In this document: one piece after another, positions 35,401 through 44,910 of the stretch | Position numbering within the stretch: position 1 is the first letter of the stretch | Layout of the letters: the number at the start of each line of letters is the position of its first letter | Origin: Stenocarpella maydis | Lineage: Eukaryota; Ascomycota; Sordariomycetes; Diaporthales; Diaporthaceae | Assembly (NCBI GenBank): GCA_002270565.1 | Contig: NQMI01000002.1 | Span: 496,001 to 560,000 of the forward strand | Length of the DNA stretch: 64,000 nt | Direction: 5' to 3' | Translations under genes and position numbers: made by a program | Notes under the pieces: generated by a model | The model's input: only the letters and a program-made list of their open reading frames with translations | Told to the model about the DNA's origin: nothing | The model's database searches: none

Positions 35401-36444
35401 CTACGCCAGCCTCCGGTCGGCCGGCATGCCCGCCTTCTCCTCGTCCTTCAGATGCACGTCGAAGATGTCGGCCAGGGCTTGCACGCGCTCGTCCTCGGTC
35501 TTGCACTCTTTAAGCAGCTTGCGGCCGGCGCCAACAGTCTCGCGCACCGCGTCGACAAACAGGGTGAGGTTGCCGACGAGCACCCCGCGGTCCTCGTCCT
35601 GGAGCATGAGCGTGCAGGTGGGGTAGCGGGTGAAGAAGGAGCGCGGGTTGGTCGACGTGTACCAAGACATGACCTCGTAGTCCTGGGGCAGGAACTCGGT
35701 CTCGGTAAAGCAGTAGACGGGCGTCCACGCGTGCTCGCCGCCATCGCCAGCCGGGCTGTTACAGGCGTCATAACACCACATGGCCGGGCCGGGCCCGTCG
35801 GGCGCGTACGACTCGGGGATAGGGCGGTGCTGAAGGCGGACCAGGCGTGGGGCGATGCTGGTCGTCTCGAAGCCGTCGCGCAGCGGCAACGGTAGGTTAG
35901 GGCCCATGGACCCCATGCCGACGTCGACGACGTACCACGTGCCATCCAGCCGCACGAGGTTGAGCATGTGGTTCCAGCCGTCATACGTGGCGGCTTGGTT
36001 ACGCCGCACGTCCGGGTACGGGCTCATGGCGCGCGCGACACGGCCGGCGCAGTTGCGCACCTCGTAGCCGAGCGAGCGCAGGACCGTGGCCACGAGGCAG
36101 TTCTGCTCCATGCACCGCCCGCCGCGGCGCCGGCGCACGATACGGTCAAACAGCGCCGCCGGGTCGAGCGAGACCGTCTTGGCTGCCGAGTAGTGCAGCA
36201 CGAGGTTGTCGAATGTGATGGCGCACGCGTGGTAACGCACCAGCGCCTGGAGGAAGGGCAGCCCGTGCTCCTCGGTCCGGGCTTTGGCCGCCCCTCTCAG
36301 CACGGCCGAATCCAAGTACACGGGAGGGAGCTTGATGCGCTCGAAGTACTCTTGCAGCTCAGCATCGCTGTAGCGCGGCCGGGCGTCGGCATCCAGCGCG
36401 ACCTGCGTCAACGCCGTGGGTGGCGCGGCGTCGCCTGAAGACAT
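35401..36444 (-). CDS. NAT1: Arylamine N-acetyltransferase family (possible N-malonyltransferase)
   Basis: Intronless protein of 347 residues. The cysteine-protease-like triad of the NAT family is complete: Cys111 in RRGGRCMEQN, His159 in GWNHMLNLV and Asp174 in WYVVDVGMG. These enzymes transfer an acyl group from CoA to arylamines by a ping-pong mechanism. The Fusarium homologue in the FDB2 locus uses malonyl-CoA to convert 2-aminophenol to a malonamic acid. The local malonyl-CoA synthetase makes the same donor preference plausible here, but it cannot be read from sequence. There are no targeting signals, so it is probably cytosolic. It is divergent from the MFS gene. Confidence 0.93.
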   Translation of the reverse strand: MSSGDAAPPTALTQVALDADARPRYSDAELQEYFERIKLPPVYLDSAVLRGAAKARTEEHGLPFLQALVRYHACAITFDNLVLHYSAAKTVSLDPAALFDRIVRRRRGGRCMEQNCLVATVLRSLGYEVRNCAGRVARAMSPYPDVRRNQAATYDGWNHMLNLVRLDGTWYVVDVGMGSMGPNLPLPLRDGFETTSIAPRLVRLQHRPIPESYAPDGPGPAMWCYDACNSPAGDGGEHAWTPVYCFTETEFLPQDYEVMSWYTSTNPRSFFTRYPTCTLMLQDEDRGVLVGNLTLFVDAVRETVGAGRKLLKECKTEDERVQALADIFDVHLKDEEKAGMPADRRLA

Positions 36445-37364
36445 GATGGGATTTCAAAGAAAAAGTGAGCAAGGAAACAAGTAGCCACTACCGAATGACA
36501 GCCCAACGGCTACGATTTGCACTGGAATGCTCTGGCATATACAGCCAGCCACTGTCCCTAGCCTCGTGACTTCACGCCACCACGCAGGCGCCTCGTCTGT
36601 GGCCGAACCGGGGAGATGCGCGAACAGGGCGGGCGGCCCACTGCAGTGGTTCCCCAGAAAGGCGTTGCATCGCACTAGCTAAAGTGGCCCAGACGTTTCG
36701 CATACTAACCTTGATAGCTGAGGCCGGGCGACCTCTGTCGACCCGCCATCTCCCCGCGCTCTCCCCGATCTTAGCTCCAGAGGCCTTCCCACTTGCCGCA
36801 TTCCCGGTGCTGGCCCGTCCGTCCGCGGCATCGCAGTCTTCAGTTTCCCCCTTCCAGCCTCCAGGTTCCCGGCCGACCCGCGCCTTCCTTCAACCACCTG
36901 ATATCTACCATGGCGGAACAGGGGTCCAAGAGAGCCTTGTCAGACGCCGACCCTGGATCGTCCCAGCAGGTCCCAGTAAGCACGCTAGGATATTCAGAGA
37001 TGGATAAGGATCTTGTACCGTCACGCACGACCATGAGGCATCCTGTTTCTTGCTGGTGTCATCACCAGGACACGGAATGGCCCCACGAGAAGTCTTGCCC
37101 TTGATCCATTTAGAGAGGGTACTAGTAGGTTTCCGGCTGTTTTCCCAGGCCCACATACGAATGACAGAGAGTCAGCCTGAGATGCACAGGGCTGCTGCCC
37201 ACGAGGATTTCTTGCTTTATCTTTCTGTCTCATGTGTGAGGAGTTTCTTATTCTCATACTTTTTTTTTTTTTAAAAAAAAAAAAAAGGCTGCTCCTGCTG
37301 CTGTCTCCAAGTCTCTACTGAATTAGCAAAACACCTACCCCAATGTCCGTTCTTGAGCAGGAGA
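36445..37364. promoter_or_regulatory. Divergent region between NAT and the MFS gene
   Basis: About 920 bases of shared upstream DNA. A possible separate first exon of the MFS gene lies at 36910-36975 (22 codons after a good CTACCATGG context, ending at a GTAAGC donor). Its phase does not fit the next exon, so it is either not used or a further break. A T-then-A palindromic homopolymer run lies at about 37260-37287. Confidence 0.45.
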
Positions 37365-39051
37365 ATGAAAGGCTCCGCCAACGCCGGTGACAACGGAGTA
37401 ATAGACGATGGTCTAGCAAGATTCTCAACACACCACTCGATAGGACCCGATGCTCGTGTTGAAAATCGCGATTCGACCAAGGAGATCCCGGACGAGGTAT
37501 ATGACAGGCTGCCGAGCCACCGGAAGCTCGCTATCGTCGACTTGCTCTCTTTCTGCTCATTCCTGGCTCCAATATCAAGCACCTCGGTGCTGGCCGCGAC
37601 GCCCGAGGTAACTTCCGAATTTCACACCACCGGCTCTATCGTCAACTTATCCAATGCCTGTTATTTACTGTTTATGGGCTTGTCTCCCTTTCTCTGGGGG
37701 CCCCTAAGTCAAGTATATGGAAGAAGACCCGTAAGCCCGAGTACACTATAATGCCAAGTAATAAAGCTAATAAGGTGGGCTAGATCACAATCATCACCGC
37801 CACCGCCTTCCTCGCCTGCAGTATCGGGACGGCCTTGGCGCCGAACCTAGTAGCTTTTTTCGTCTTCCGTATCCTCGCAGCTTTAGAGGGGACCTCATTT
37901 ATCCTAATAGGATCTTCTGTGACGGGGTATGTAAGTCGCTGCTTATCGATACATTACCTTCGAGGATCGTACTTGACCCTATGAATAGCGACATCTACCG
38001 AGCAACCGAGCGAGCCACAGCAACTAGCTGGTTCCTGCAGGCACGCTCGTTGGCCCAGCATTTGGCCCCTTCCTCGGCGGTATTATTGTAACTTACGTGT
38101 CGTGGAGGGTCACTTTTTGGCTTCAGACAGGCCTAGCAGTCGTTGCTGCCGTAGGGGCATTCTTTTTCCTACCAGAGACCATCTACCCCAAGAAAATTAA
38201 TGACCTAGCAGGGCATAGCGGCATGGAGAAGACGAAGGCCCTTATTAACATGACCAACCCATGGCGTGTGGTTCGCCTTTGGGAGTAAGTATCTCTCGGT
38301 TTCCTTTTTGCCCCTTTTGGCACGGGTTCCTCCCTTTATACTCGCGTTGCTTTTGGTTGCTTCACCCAGGGCTGTGAAGGCCCCGAAGCATTCTCGTCAT
38401 CACTTATTCTAGGAAATTATTGACTCCTATTGCTGCAGGTATCCGAACCTTCTTCTTAGCGGTCTTGCCAGCGCAAGTGTGCTCTTCAACATGTATTCAC
38501 TTTTGAGTCCGATACGATATGTCCTCAACCCGCGCTTTGAGTTGACGACCCCAATGCAAGGTGGCTGTTTCTACCTGGCGCCCGGTGCCGGCTATCTGGT
38601 CGGCACGTTCGGCGGCGGACGGTACGCCGATTTTATCGTCAAAAAGTACACCCAAAAGCGGAAGGTACGGGTGCCCGATGATCGCCTATACTCCTCGCTT
38701 GCTTTTATAAGCCTGGTGATGCCGGCCTGCGTCCTTGTTTATGGGTGGTGCGTCGAGTACAACCGAGGCGGCATTCCGCTTGTGGTTATCGTGCTCTTCA
38801 TACAGGGCTGCGCACAGCTCTTCTGCTTCCCTTCGCTCAACACGTATTGCTTAGACGTGATGCCGGCGCGCTCGGGCGAGGTCGTGGCCGCGAACTTCGT
38901 GTTACGCTACGTCTTTGCCTGCGCCGGCACGGCGGCCGTGCTGCCTGGCATCCAAGCTGTCGGCGTTGGGTGGTTCTCCACTATCAGCGCAAGTTTCCTC
39001 CTAATTGGGGCTATGTGCACGTTTGCCACAATCAGGCACGGAAGGACCTAG
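37365..39051 (+). pseudogene. MFS transporter with a one-base deletion
   Basis: A 12-helix major facilitator of the drug:H+ antiporter type, with exons 37365-37730, 37784-37926, 37989-38284 and 38439-39051. Typical blocks are visible: PLSQVYGRRP (loop 2-3), GDIYRATERATATSWFL, GPAFGPFLGGI and a long C-terminal half with six hydrophobic segments. Between the codons of SWFL and GTLVGPAFGP only two bases remain (38038-38039) where three are needed, so the frame shifts. No intron fits there because the preceding exon lacks a usable donor. As read, translation ends soon after and loses most of the protein. The second half is otherwise free of stops. A sequencing error is possible. The likely original role was export or uptake of the cluster substrate or product. 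Confidence 0.75.
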
Positions 39052-39527
39052 AGGCAGGGGATAGTTGCCAAAAAAGAAGGCTCGGAGACTGAGAGAGAAG
39101 CAGCAGAGTCTGTCGGCACCGTCAGTAGGGCTAAGAGCTGCAGTCGGCAGGCGAGATTCGGCGACGGAACACACGGCCGAACGCAATGATGCATCAAAAT
39201 TGGGCGCTGGAGAAGCAGGAGGGCAGCATGGCAGTGGCGGCAGCGACTCGGTGACATCAAAGCATGAACACGCCCGAACCCTGACTGAAGGCGGCGAGAA
39301 CGAATGTATCTAAGCCGTTTTCTTTCCCCCTTGTTTTTCCTACAGGACATCACGCTTTTTGCCATGCGAACCTGATAAGGCCTGTTGAGAACAACACGCA
39401 GCCTGGGTAATTTCAGGAGATCGAGGGCGCCCAGCAATTCGAAGTACAATATCCTTGACCGACATTGCGAACCAAGAGACCATGGCACCGCAGCTCCGTG
39501 GTATCATAACCGGGGTTGGGTACCTAC
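39052..39527. other. Spacer between the MFS pseudogene and the first transposon copy
   Basis: 476 bases with no recognisable gene. A TACCTACTTA motif abuts the transposon end. Confidence 0.6.
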
Positions 39528-39530
39528 TTA

Positions 39531-40230
39531 GGCCCAGATGCTCGACGATTCCCAGTGTGGTGTGAGCCCCTGCCCAGTGACTTTCTTGCCAAGCTGCTCG
39601 TGCGCGTAACTATACCCGTTCGGGTATTGATGGAGAAGTACCTCGCTAGGCTCGGAAGCCGTCACCGCCTTCCGTATTGGGTGTAGTTGGTCGGGGAGGA
39701 GAAGTTTCGTGTGATTGTCACCGTAGACTGCAAGTTGACCGTGATATCGCCAATCGAGCGTACTTGCCCACAAGCCACCGCAATGGAGCCCGGATCCCCT
39801 ACTAGCCACGCTGGCGATGGTGTTGAGGAGGACCTTCTTGTGTCTGATAGTCTTGCAGAAGCCGAACCCACGATATATGTTGTGCTCTCGGAGGACGAGA
39901 GGGTGCCACCGGAACCATACGATGGTGACCCCTTCAAGCCAGCCCCCGACTTCCCTGCGATACCTATTAGTCAAGCTCTTCCCCAGCGAGAAGACGTACC
40001 AATCTTGCTATCGAGCCAGGCAGCCCGTGGGAAGCGGAAAGCCATGCCGTCGACAGCAAGGGCACCTGCGCGCAAGCGGCCACGCAGTTAAAGCAGCTAA
40101 CTATCGTCTTCCCCCCAAGTGGTTCGGGCACCCATCATCATCAGCCAAGCGAGAAGGCTTCTGAAGGCGTCTTTGGACATCCGGAACATATCATGAAACT
40201 GCACCTCGCTGCCACGCAGCAGACCATTNG
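39531..40230. mobile_element. Truncated copy of the PIF/Harbinger-type element
   Basis: Starts with the same terminal sequence as the complete copy (GGCCCAGATGCTCGACGA) next to a TTA at 39528-39530. It matches 41367-42066 essentially base for base; I see only two substitutions, both A here against G there, near 40120 and 40135. Similarity stops at 40230, just after the ambiguous base N at 40229. The right half and right inverted repeat are missing. The N suggests an assembly join or a deletion breakpoint. Confidence 0.88.
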
Positions 40231-41363
40231 TTTAGTACCCACCCGGAGCAGCCTAGCAGAACGCCAAGAAACTTGGCATCTAAATTACTGTTTAGTCGCC
40301 TTGTGTACATCTAGATGGTGATGAGAGCATGAATAAGAGAGGCTCATGCTAGACCGCCACCAATGATGGCCGTTCTGATTCTTGGGGCCATGGCGACGCT
40401 TGAGCCTTTGCTCCTGAAGCACTTGACCACCTAGATTCTGGATTTCACGAAGGGAAGAAAATGTAATGGTAACAGTCTAATGTCTGTCGGGGTACTCTGC
40501 ACGCGTAGAGGAGCTTCATCCAATTAGAGGAAATAGTTGGTGACTTGGCTGGGTACAGGGACCGCCGCAGCTCCTTTATATATATATATAACTTAACTAT
40601 ATATATATTAGGGAATTGCGCCCGGATAAAAAACGAAACCCGCACACCAGATGCGCCGACATCTGCAGAACCAACGGCTGCAGTGGTGTGATAGGATATA
40701 GATCCTGACATTACTGGTAAGGCTTTGATAAGATTCTCGTCACTCCATCATGTCGAGGAAGTCGTTCTGGCGCCCATGAAGCCACTGTTGGGCTTCGAGG
40801 CCAGAGGACCAAATTTACCTAACTGCGGATAGTCCATTCTATAAGCATGATGTGTATTCGTCCTCTCCCGATCTGCAAAGGTGCATTGTTTACGGACGTA
40901 TTTGGGCCTAGAACTGTGATCATCCCACCCGCTCACGCTGTCTCAGTTAATGTGCATGTTAACTACATACGTGACTCCTGGACTCAAATCGCTGACCGCG
41001 ATCTTAATTGAGTGGCCAGGCTGTGCTTTTGCAGCCATTAACCTCCAACCTCCGCAAGTCATGCTTTCACCTGTGCGCATAGGTGTAAGGGTCGTGGATA
41101 CGAGCAGAGTGAAGAGGTATACGCAGCGGCTAAGTTGCTATAGCGTTGCCCGTAAGTAATAGATTTGCAGTGATAGATGCAACTGAACTTGGCCCCTTGC
41201 CTCTTCTCTCTTCCACCCAATTGAGGTTCCCTCTTTTATAGATACTTAAAGTCCTCGCCCCTTCGGTCTTTCGCTGCGCCCCCGGGCCTTAGCTGCGCCC
41301 CGGGCCTTCGCTAGCTCGGGAGTAGGGCCCGCAACGGGTAACATTGTTGGTATGGAAGAAAGC
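40231..41363. other. Unique DNA between the two transposon copies
   Basis: About 1.1 kb, AT-richer than the gene blocks, with TA runs near 40578-40610. No gene is recognised. It may be original intergenic sequence or other degraded repeat. Confidence 0.55.
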
Positions 41364-41366
41364 TTA

Positions 41367-41400
41367 GGCCCAGATGCTCGACGATTCCCAGTGTGGTGTG
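41367..41400 (+). repeat. Left terminal inverted repeat
   Basis: Begins GGCCCAGATGCTCGACGA and, after three variable bases, continues CCAGTGTGGTGTG. It pairs with 42526-42559. Confidence 0.93.
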
Positions 41401-42254
41401 AGCCCCTGCCCAGTGACTTTCTTGCCAAGCTGCTCGTGCGCGTAACTATACCCGTTCGGGTATTGATGGAGAAGTACCTCGCTAGGCTCGGAAGCCGTCA
41501 CCGCCTTCCGTATTGGGTGTAGTTGGTCGGGGAGGAGAAGTTTCGTGTGATTGTCACCGTAGACTGCAAGTTGACCGTGATATCGCCAATCGAGCGTACT
41601 TGCCCACAAGCCACCGCAATGGAGCCCGGATCCCCTACTAGCCACGCTGGCGATGGTGTTGAGGAGGACCTTCTTGTGTCTGATAGTCTTGCAGAAGCCG
41701 AACCCACGATATATGTTGTGCTCTCGGAGGACGAGAGGGTGCCACCGGAACCATACGATGGTGACCCCTTCAAGCCAGCCCCCGACTTCCCTGCGATACC
41801 TATTAGTCAAGCTCTTCCCCAGCGAGAAGACGTACCAATCTTGCTATCGAGCCAGGCAGCCCGTGGGAAGCGGAAAGCCATGCCGTCGACAGCAAGGGCA
41901 CCTGCGCGCAAGCGGCCACGCAGTTAAAGCAGCTAACTATCGTCTTCCCCCCGAGTGGTTCGGGCACCCATCGTCATCAGCCAAGCGAGAAGGCTTCTGA
42001 AGGCGTCTTTGGACATCCGGAACATATCATGAAACTGCACCTCGCTGCCACGCAGCAGACCATTTGCCACTTCGTTTGCAGCCCCTGGCCGAATTGTCCT
42101 CTCTCTGACAACAACGACGTCTGGCGATAAAGACTGTGTCTGGCTGAGATGCTCGAACATACGTCTATGGCGGCGTATCACCATAGAAACAGCTATAACC
42201 ACGCATGCCCGTTGGACTCTGTTTCGGTATTCGTCTGCCATTGCGGCTGCAGGC

Positions 42255-42313
42255 AACGGAAGCCAGTGTGGTGTGCACACTGGCTTCCGTTGGCCAGTCT
42301 GCACACTGGCCAA
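42255..42313. repeat. Two adjacent hairpins inside the element
   Basis: A 16-base perfect inverted repeat (42255-42270 with 42276-42291, five-base loop) is followed at once by a 9-base one (42290-42298 with 42305-42313). The first contains the terminal-repeat core CCAGTGTGGTGTG (42263-42275), so it is probably built from duplicated transposase-binding sequence. Confidence 0.9.
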
Positions 42314-42525
42314 AACACCAGTCTGGCGGCAGAATACGTGGCGATCTTCTCCCGAAGCAGTTACGGCCAGTGGGGAAATTACGGTGGGCCGAGAGGTACC
42401 TGCCAAGACCCAGTGTGGCCGTGTGTGAGTAGAGAATTCCACCCGTGGGCGAGAACTACTGCTAATTTAGGAATAGGGTGCTCGCCAAGAGGATATCTAC
42501 ACCGGAATACGACCCGTTCGATTAC

Positions 42526-42559
42526 CACACCACACTGGCTTTCGTCGAGCATCTGGGCC
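42526..42559 (-). repeat. Right terminal inverted repeat
   Basis: Read on the minus strand from 42559 it gives GGCCCAGATGCTCGACGA, then AAG, then CCAGTGTGGTGTG. Only three bases differ from the left repeat. It is flanked by TTA at 42560-42562. Confidence 0.93.
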
Positions 42560-42929
42560 TTAGCCATGTCTCCCAGCTGCAATCCCTATGAGCGCTGACA
42601 ATAGGCGGCTTAACCCTAACCCTATCTGCTCTCACCTCACGGCAAGGTCAGGCTCGATTATGATACCATTAGTTGAGGACCGCGGGTACTAATAACTAAG
42701 CAACCATACTTACTTAGAGCTTAATCCCATAACACTTAATAAAAACAGTCCCTTTAAAAGGGATGAGGCCCAGTGAGGATGTGGGAGCTACTCTCATAAT
42801 GACTGCTTGTGGATTTCTGTTGTTGCTCGAGTTTGAATAACCGCGGCCAAAGTTCTAAGTTTAAATCATCACGGACATCTGGGATGCTGTGGATACCAGG
42901 CCCATTTGCCCAGCCGCACAGGTAACAAC

Positions 42930-44910
42930 AAGCAGAATCACCAACTTGGCTACCTGGGGAGTTGCATATGTCAGGGGCTTCAGTCATTTCGGGGTATCTC
43001 GGCGGTCGCAACAAGGACGACTTTTACACAGACGACGATAGAAAGCAATGGTTTAAATCAGGAGACCTTTGAAACTGTCATGGACGAGCAGCACCGGATC
43101 GCTGTCGTCGGAAGGTATAAGGGTATGATTATTCGGGGTGGAGAGAACATCTCTCCAACTGCGATGGAACAGGTTCTCAACAAAGTAGATGGAATAGAAG
43201 TACGTATCATTTCCGCTCCACGGATCCAGAAGTGCTTGGACTAACGTGAAGAAGGTCCCCGTAGTAGTTTATGCGGGCCGACCAACACCAACCAAAGAGT
43301 TCAAAGAGCTCTCTCTGCCTTGGACGGATGGGGCCAAGCTATATCCCCGCCTCCTCCTCTTATCATCTCTCTGACTTGAAGCTGTCTGATTTCCCGAGGA
43401 ATATTACTGGTAAAGTGCTCAAGGTCAAACTGTCTCAGGTCGTCAAAATGCACAGGGTTGCGGACACAACACCCCCAAGCAGTACTGAGAATAGGAGATA
43501 TCACGTCTGGCGGCAGGGCCCACATCATCACAAACACCTGGGCGAGTCTCCTCGGTGTTCCTCTCGAAGACCTCGCACGCACAGTCTGCCTCGCCCGCAG
43601 GCAGCATCAACATGGTGAGTTTCCGTCAGAAGATCAAGCAAGAAACCGGAAAGATCCTCACAGTCGAACAAGTCTTGAGAACAACAATTATGGGGCAGAT
43701 CAAGCTTCTAGATGAACAGGCAGGGGCATCCAACAGGTCCGCTGTCCCCCGTGCTCCGGACCACCGACCAAGTGGTCCTGGTGCCGGAGACATGATACAC
43801 ACTGCCTCGGCGACGAGGAAAGGGCGGCGGCAACGCGTGAGGTTGCGGAGAAGACCCTCAGGTCTTATGGCCTCGACTGGAATTATGTATCCGATGTGTT
43901 TCCCGCATAGGGTACCGGCCAAGCATTATTCACACAGAAGCGGCCTCTTTCTTCGGGCTTCCGCTTTGTGATCTCCACGAAGACCAAGGACAGAAAGGTA
44001 GGCTGAATTACGAGATGTTTTTGACACTTAAACATGAATTATGTTACTCGCCACTAATTCCCCTCTATTTTCAGGTTGTGTGCGCGGCCCTGGAGGCTGC
44101 GCTCGAGAAAAACCTGATCCTTCTAATCCTTGAATTCCGAGAAGATGGATCAGTGACTAACAGGAACTCGCTGGCTCCATATATAAATTTCAAGCCTAGC
44201 AAAGAGATATTCGACTTGGTCATATCATACGCGCCAAAGCCACTTGATAGAGTCGGAGAGCTGTACCAGTATGCGGATGATGAGAGGGCGGATGTAGGAT
44301 TTGACGTCTCACTGATGACTAGAGCCGAGATTGTCCATATGAATGAGACAGATACTGCCTGCATCGTCCTCAATTGTACGGCCACCAACCCCAGAGGTCC
44401 CTTGCTCTCTGTGCTGACATTTCCTCCCAGCGAACCATTTCACATACGATGCCATGTCCCTCCAGGGTCTCCTGTTCTCCGACCTCGACTGCGCGCCCTC
44501 GGATCCTACGTCTCTGAAGGACCACACCCCGTACAAGATCTTTGCAGACACTTACTATTTACCGCAGCCAAGTATTGATTTTCAGGTGTCCCACCTCCGA
44601 GAAATCGCGTCACACCGAAAGGCAGCGGCATGGCCGCCCCAGAGAGCCCCTGAGTGGATGCTCGGCCCCCGGAGGGCATGTGGGCCCCGGCAGCCTGGGC
44701 GCGGCCGTGGCCGGCGATGTCAGCCCAGCCGACATGTCGGGCCCCGATGTTCGAGCACGTCGCGAACCTGCTGCGGGTCGACAAGGACCGCCGAGCTAGC
44801 GAGTACTTCGATTCAGTGCAAGCAACGCCTAAAAGGTTATTGAATGGTGGGCGAGTGGTCGACGCAATGCAATTGGCCACATGCCTAGATACTCTAGGCG
44901 GCGGATTTCG
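42930..44910 (+). pseudogene. Relic of an NRPS-like enzyme (adenylation, carrier, condensation domains)
   Basis: The end of an adenylation domain is readable in pieces. First is PGELHMSGASVISGYLGG to WFKSGDL (42953-43069). A one-base frame change follows, then VMDEQHRIAVVGRYKG to VDGIE (43077-43199). After more frame changes comes GPSYIPASSSYHLSDLKLSD and ITGKVLKVKLSQVVKMHR (about 43325-43455). A carrier domain follows (TWASLLGVPLEDL, GSINMVSFRQKIKQETGK, about 43520-43700), again split over two frames. A condensation-like domain (about 43840-44640) contains an in-frame TAG after SDVFPA, two plausible introns and a preserved NHFTYDAMS motif resembling NHxxxDA. The N-terminal half of the adenylation domain is absent. 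At least four frame changes and one stop make it non-functional. It begins about 370 bases from the Harbinger element. Confidence 0.7.

Larger units (their letters stand above)
41364..42562. mobile_element. Complete non-autonomous PIF/Harbinger-type element with TTA target duplication
   Basis: The element spans 41367-42559 (1193 bases) and is flanked by TTA at 41364-41366 and 42560-42562. Its terminal inverted repeats match at 31 of 34 positions. TTA/TWA three-base duplications are the hallmark of the PIF/Harbinger superfamily. On the minus strand an open frame at about 42442-41933 contains MFRMSKDAFRSLLAWL, typical of the N-terminus of HARBI1-like transposases, but it stops before any catalytic DDE core. 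The element therefore cannot encode a working transposase and must rely on a copy elsewhere. A plus-strand open frame (41523-41927, 134 codons, acidic with a basic end KRKAMPSTARAPARKRPRS) is preserved in both copies and might be a remnant of the second Harbinger ORF. Confidence 0.85.

Noticed and set aside
36910..36975. Possible first exon of the MFS gene with a good start context
   Set aside because: Its end phase does not match any acceptor of the next exon, so I did not include it; it may be another break in the gene.
39528..39974. Minus-strand 148-codon frame, identical to one at 41364-41810
   Set aside because: It lies within the transposon copies and reads through the terminal repeat; not a host gene.
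42610..42625. Telomere-like CCCTAA units next to the Harbinger element
   Set aside because: Only two full units, which is too short to call an interstitial telomere.
43200..43254. Intron in the NRPS-like relic
   Set aside because: GT-AG ends exist, but the interval contains readable adenylation-domain fragments in shifted frames, so decay explains it better.
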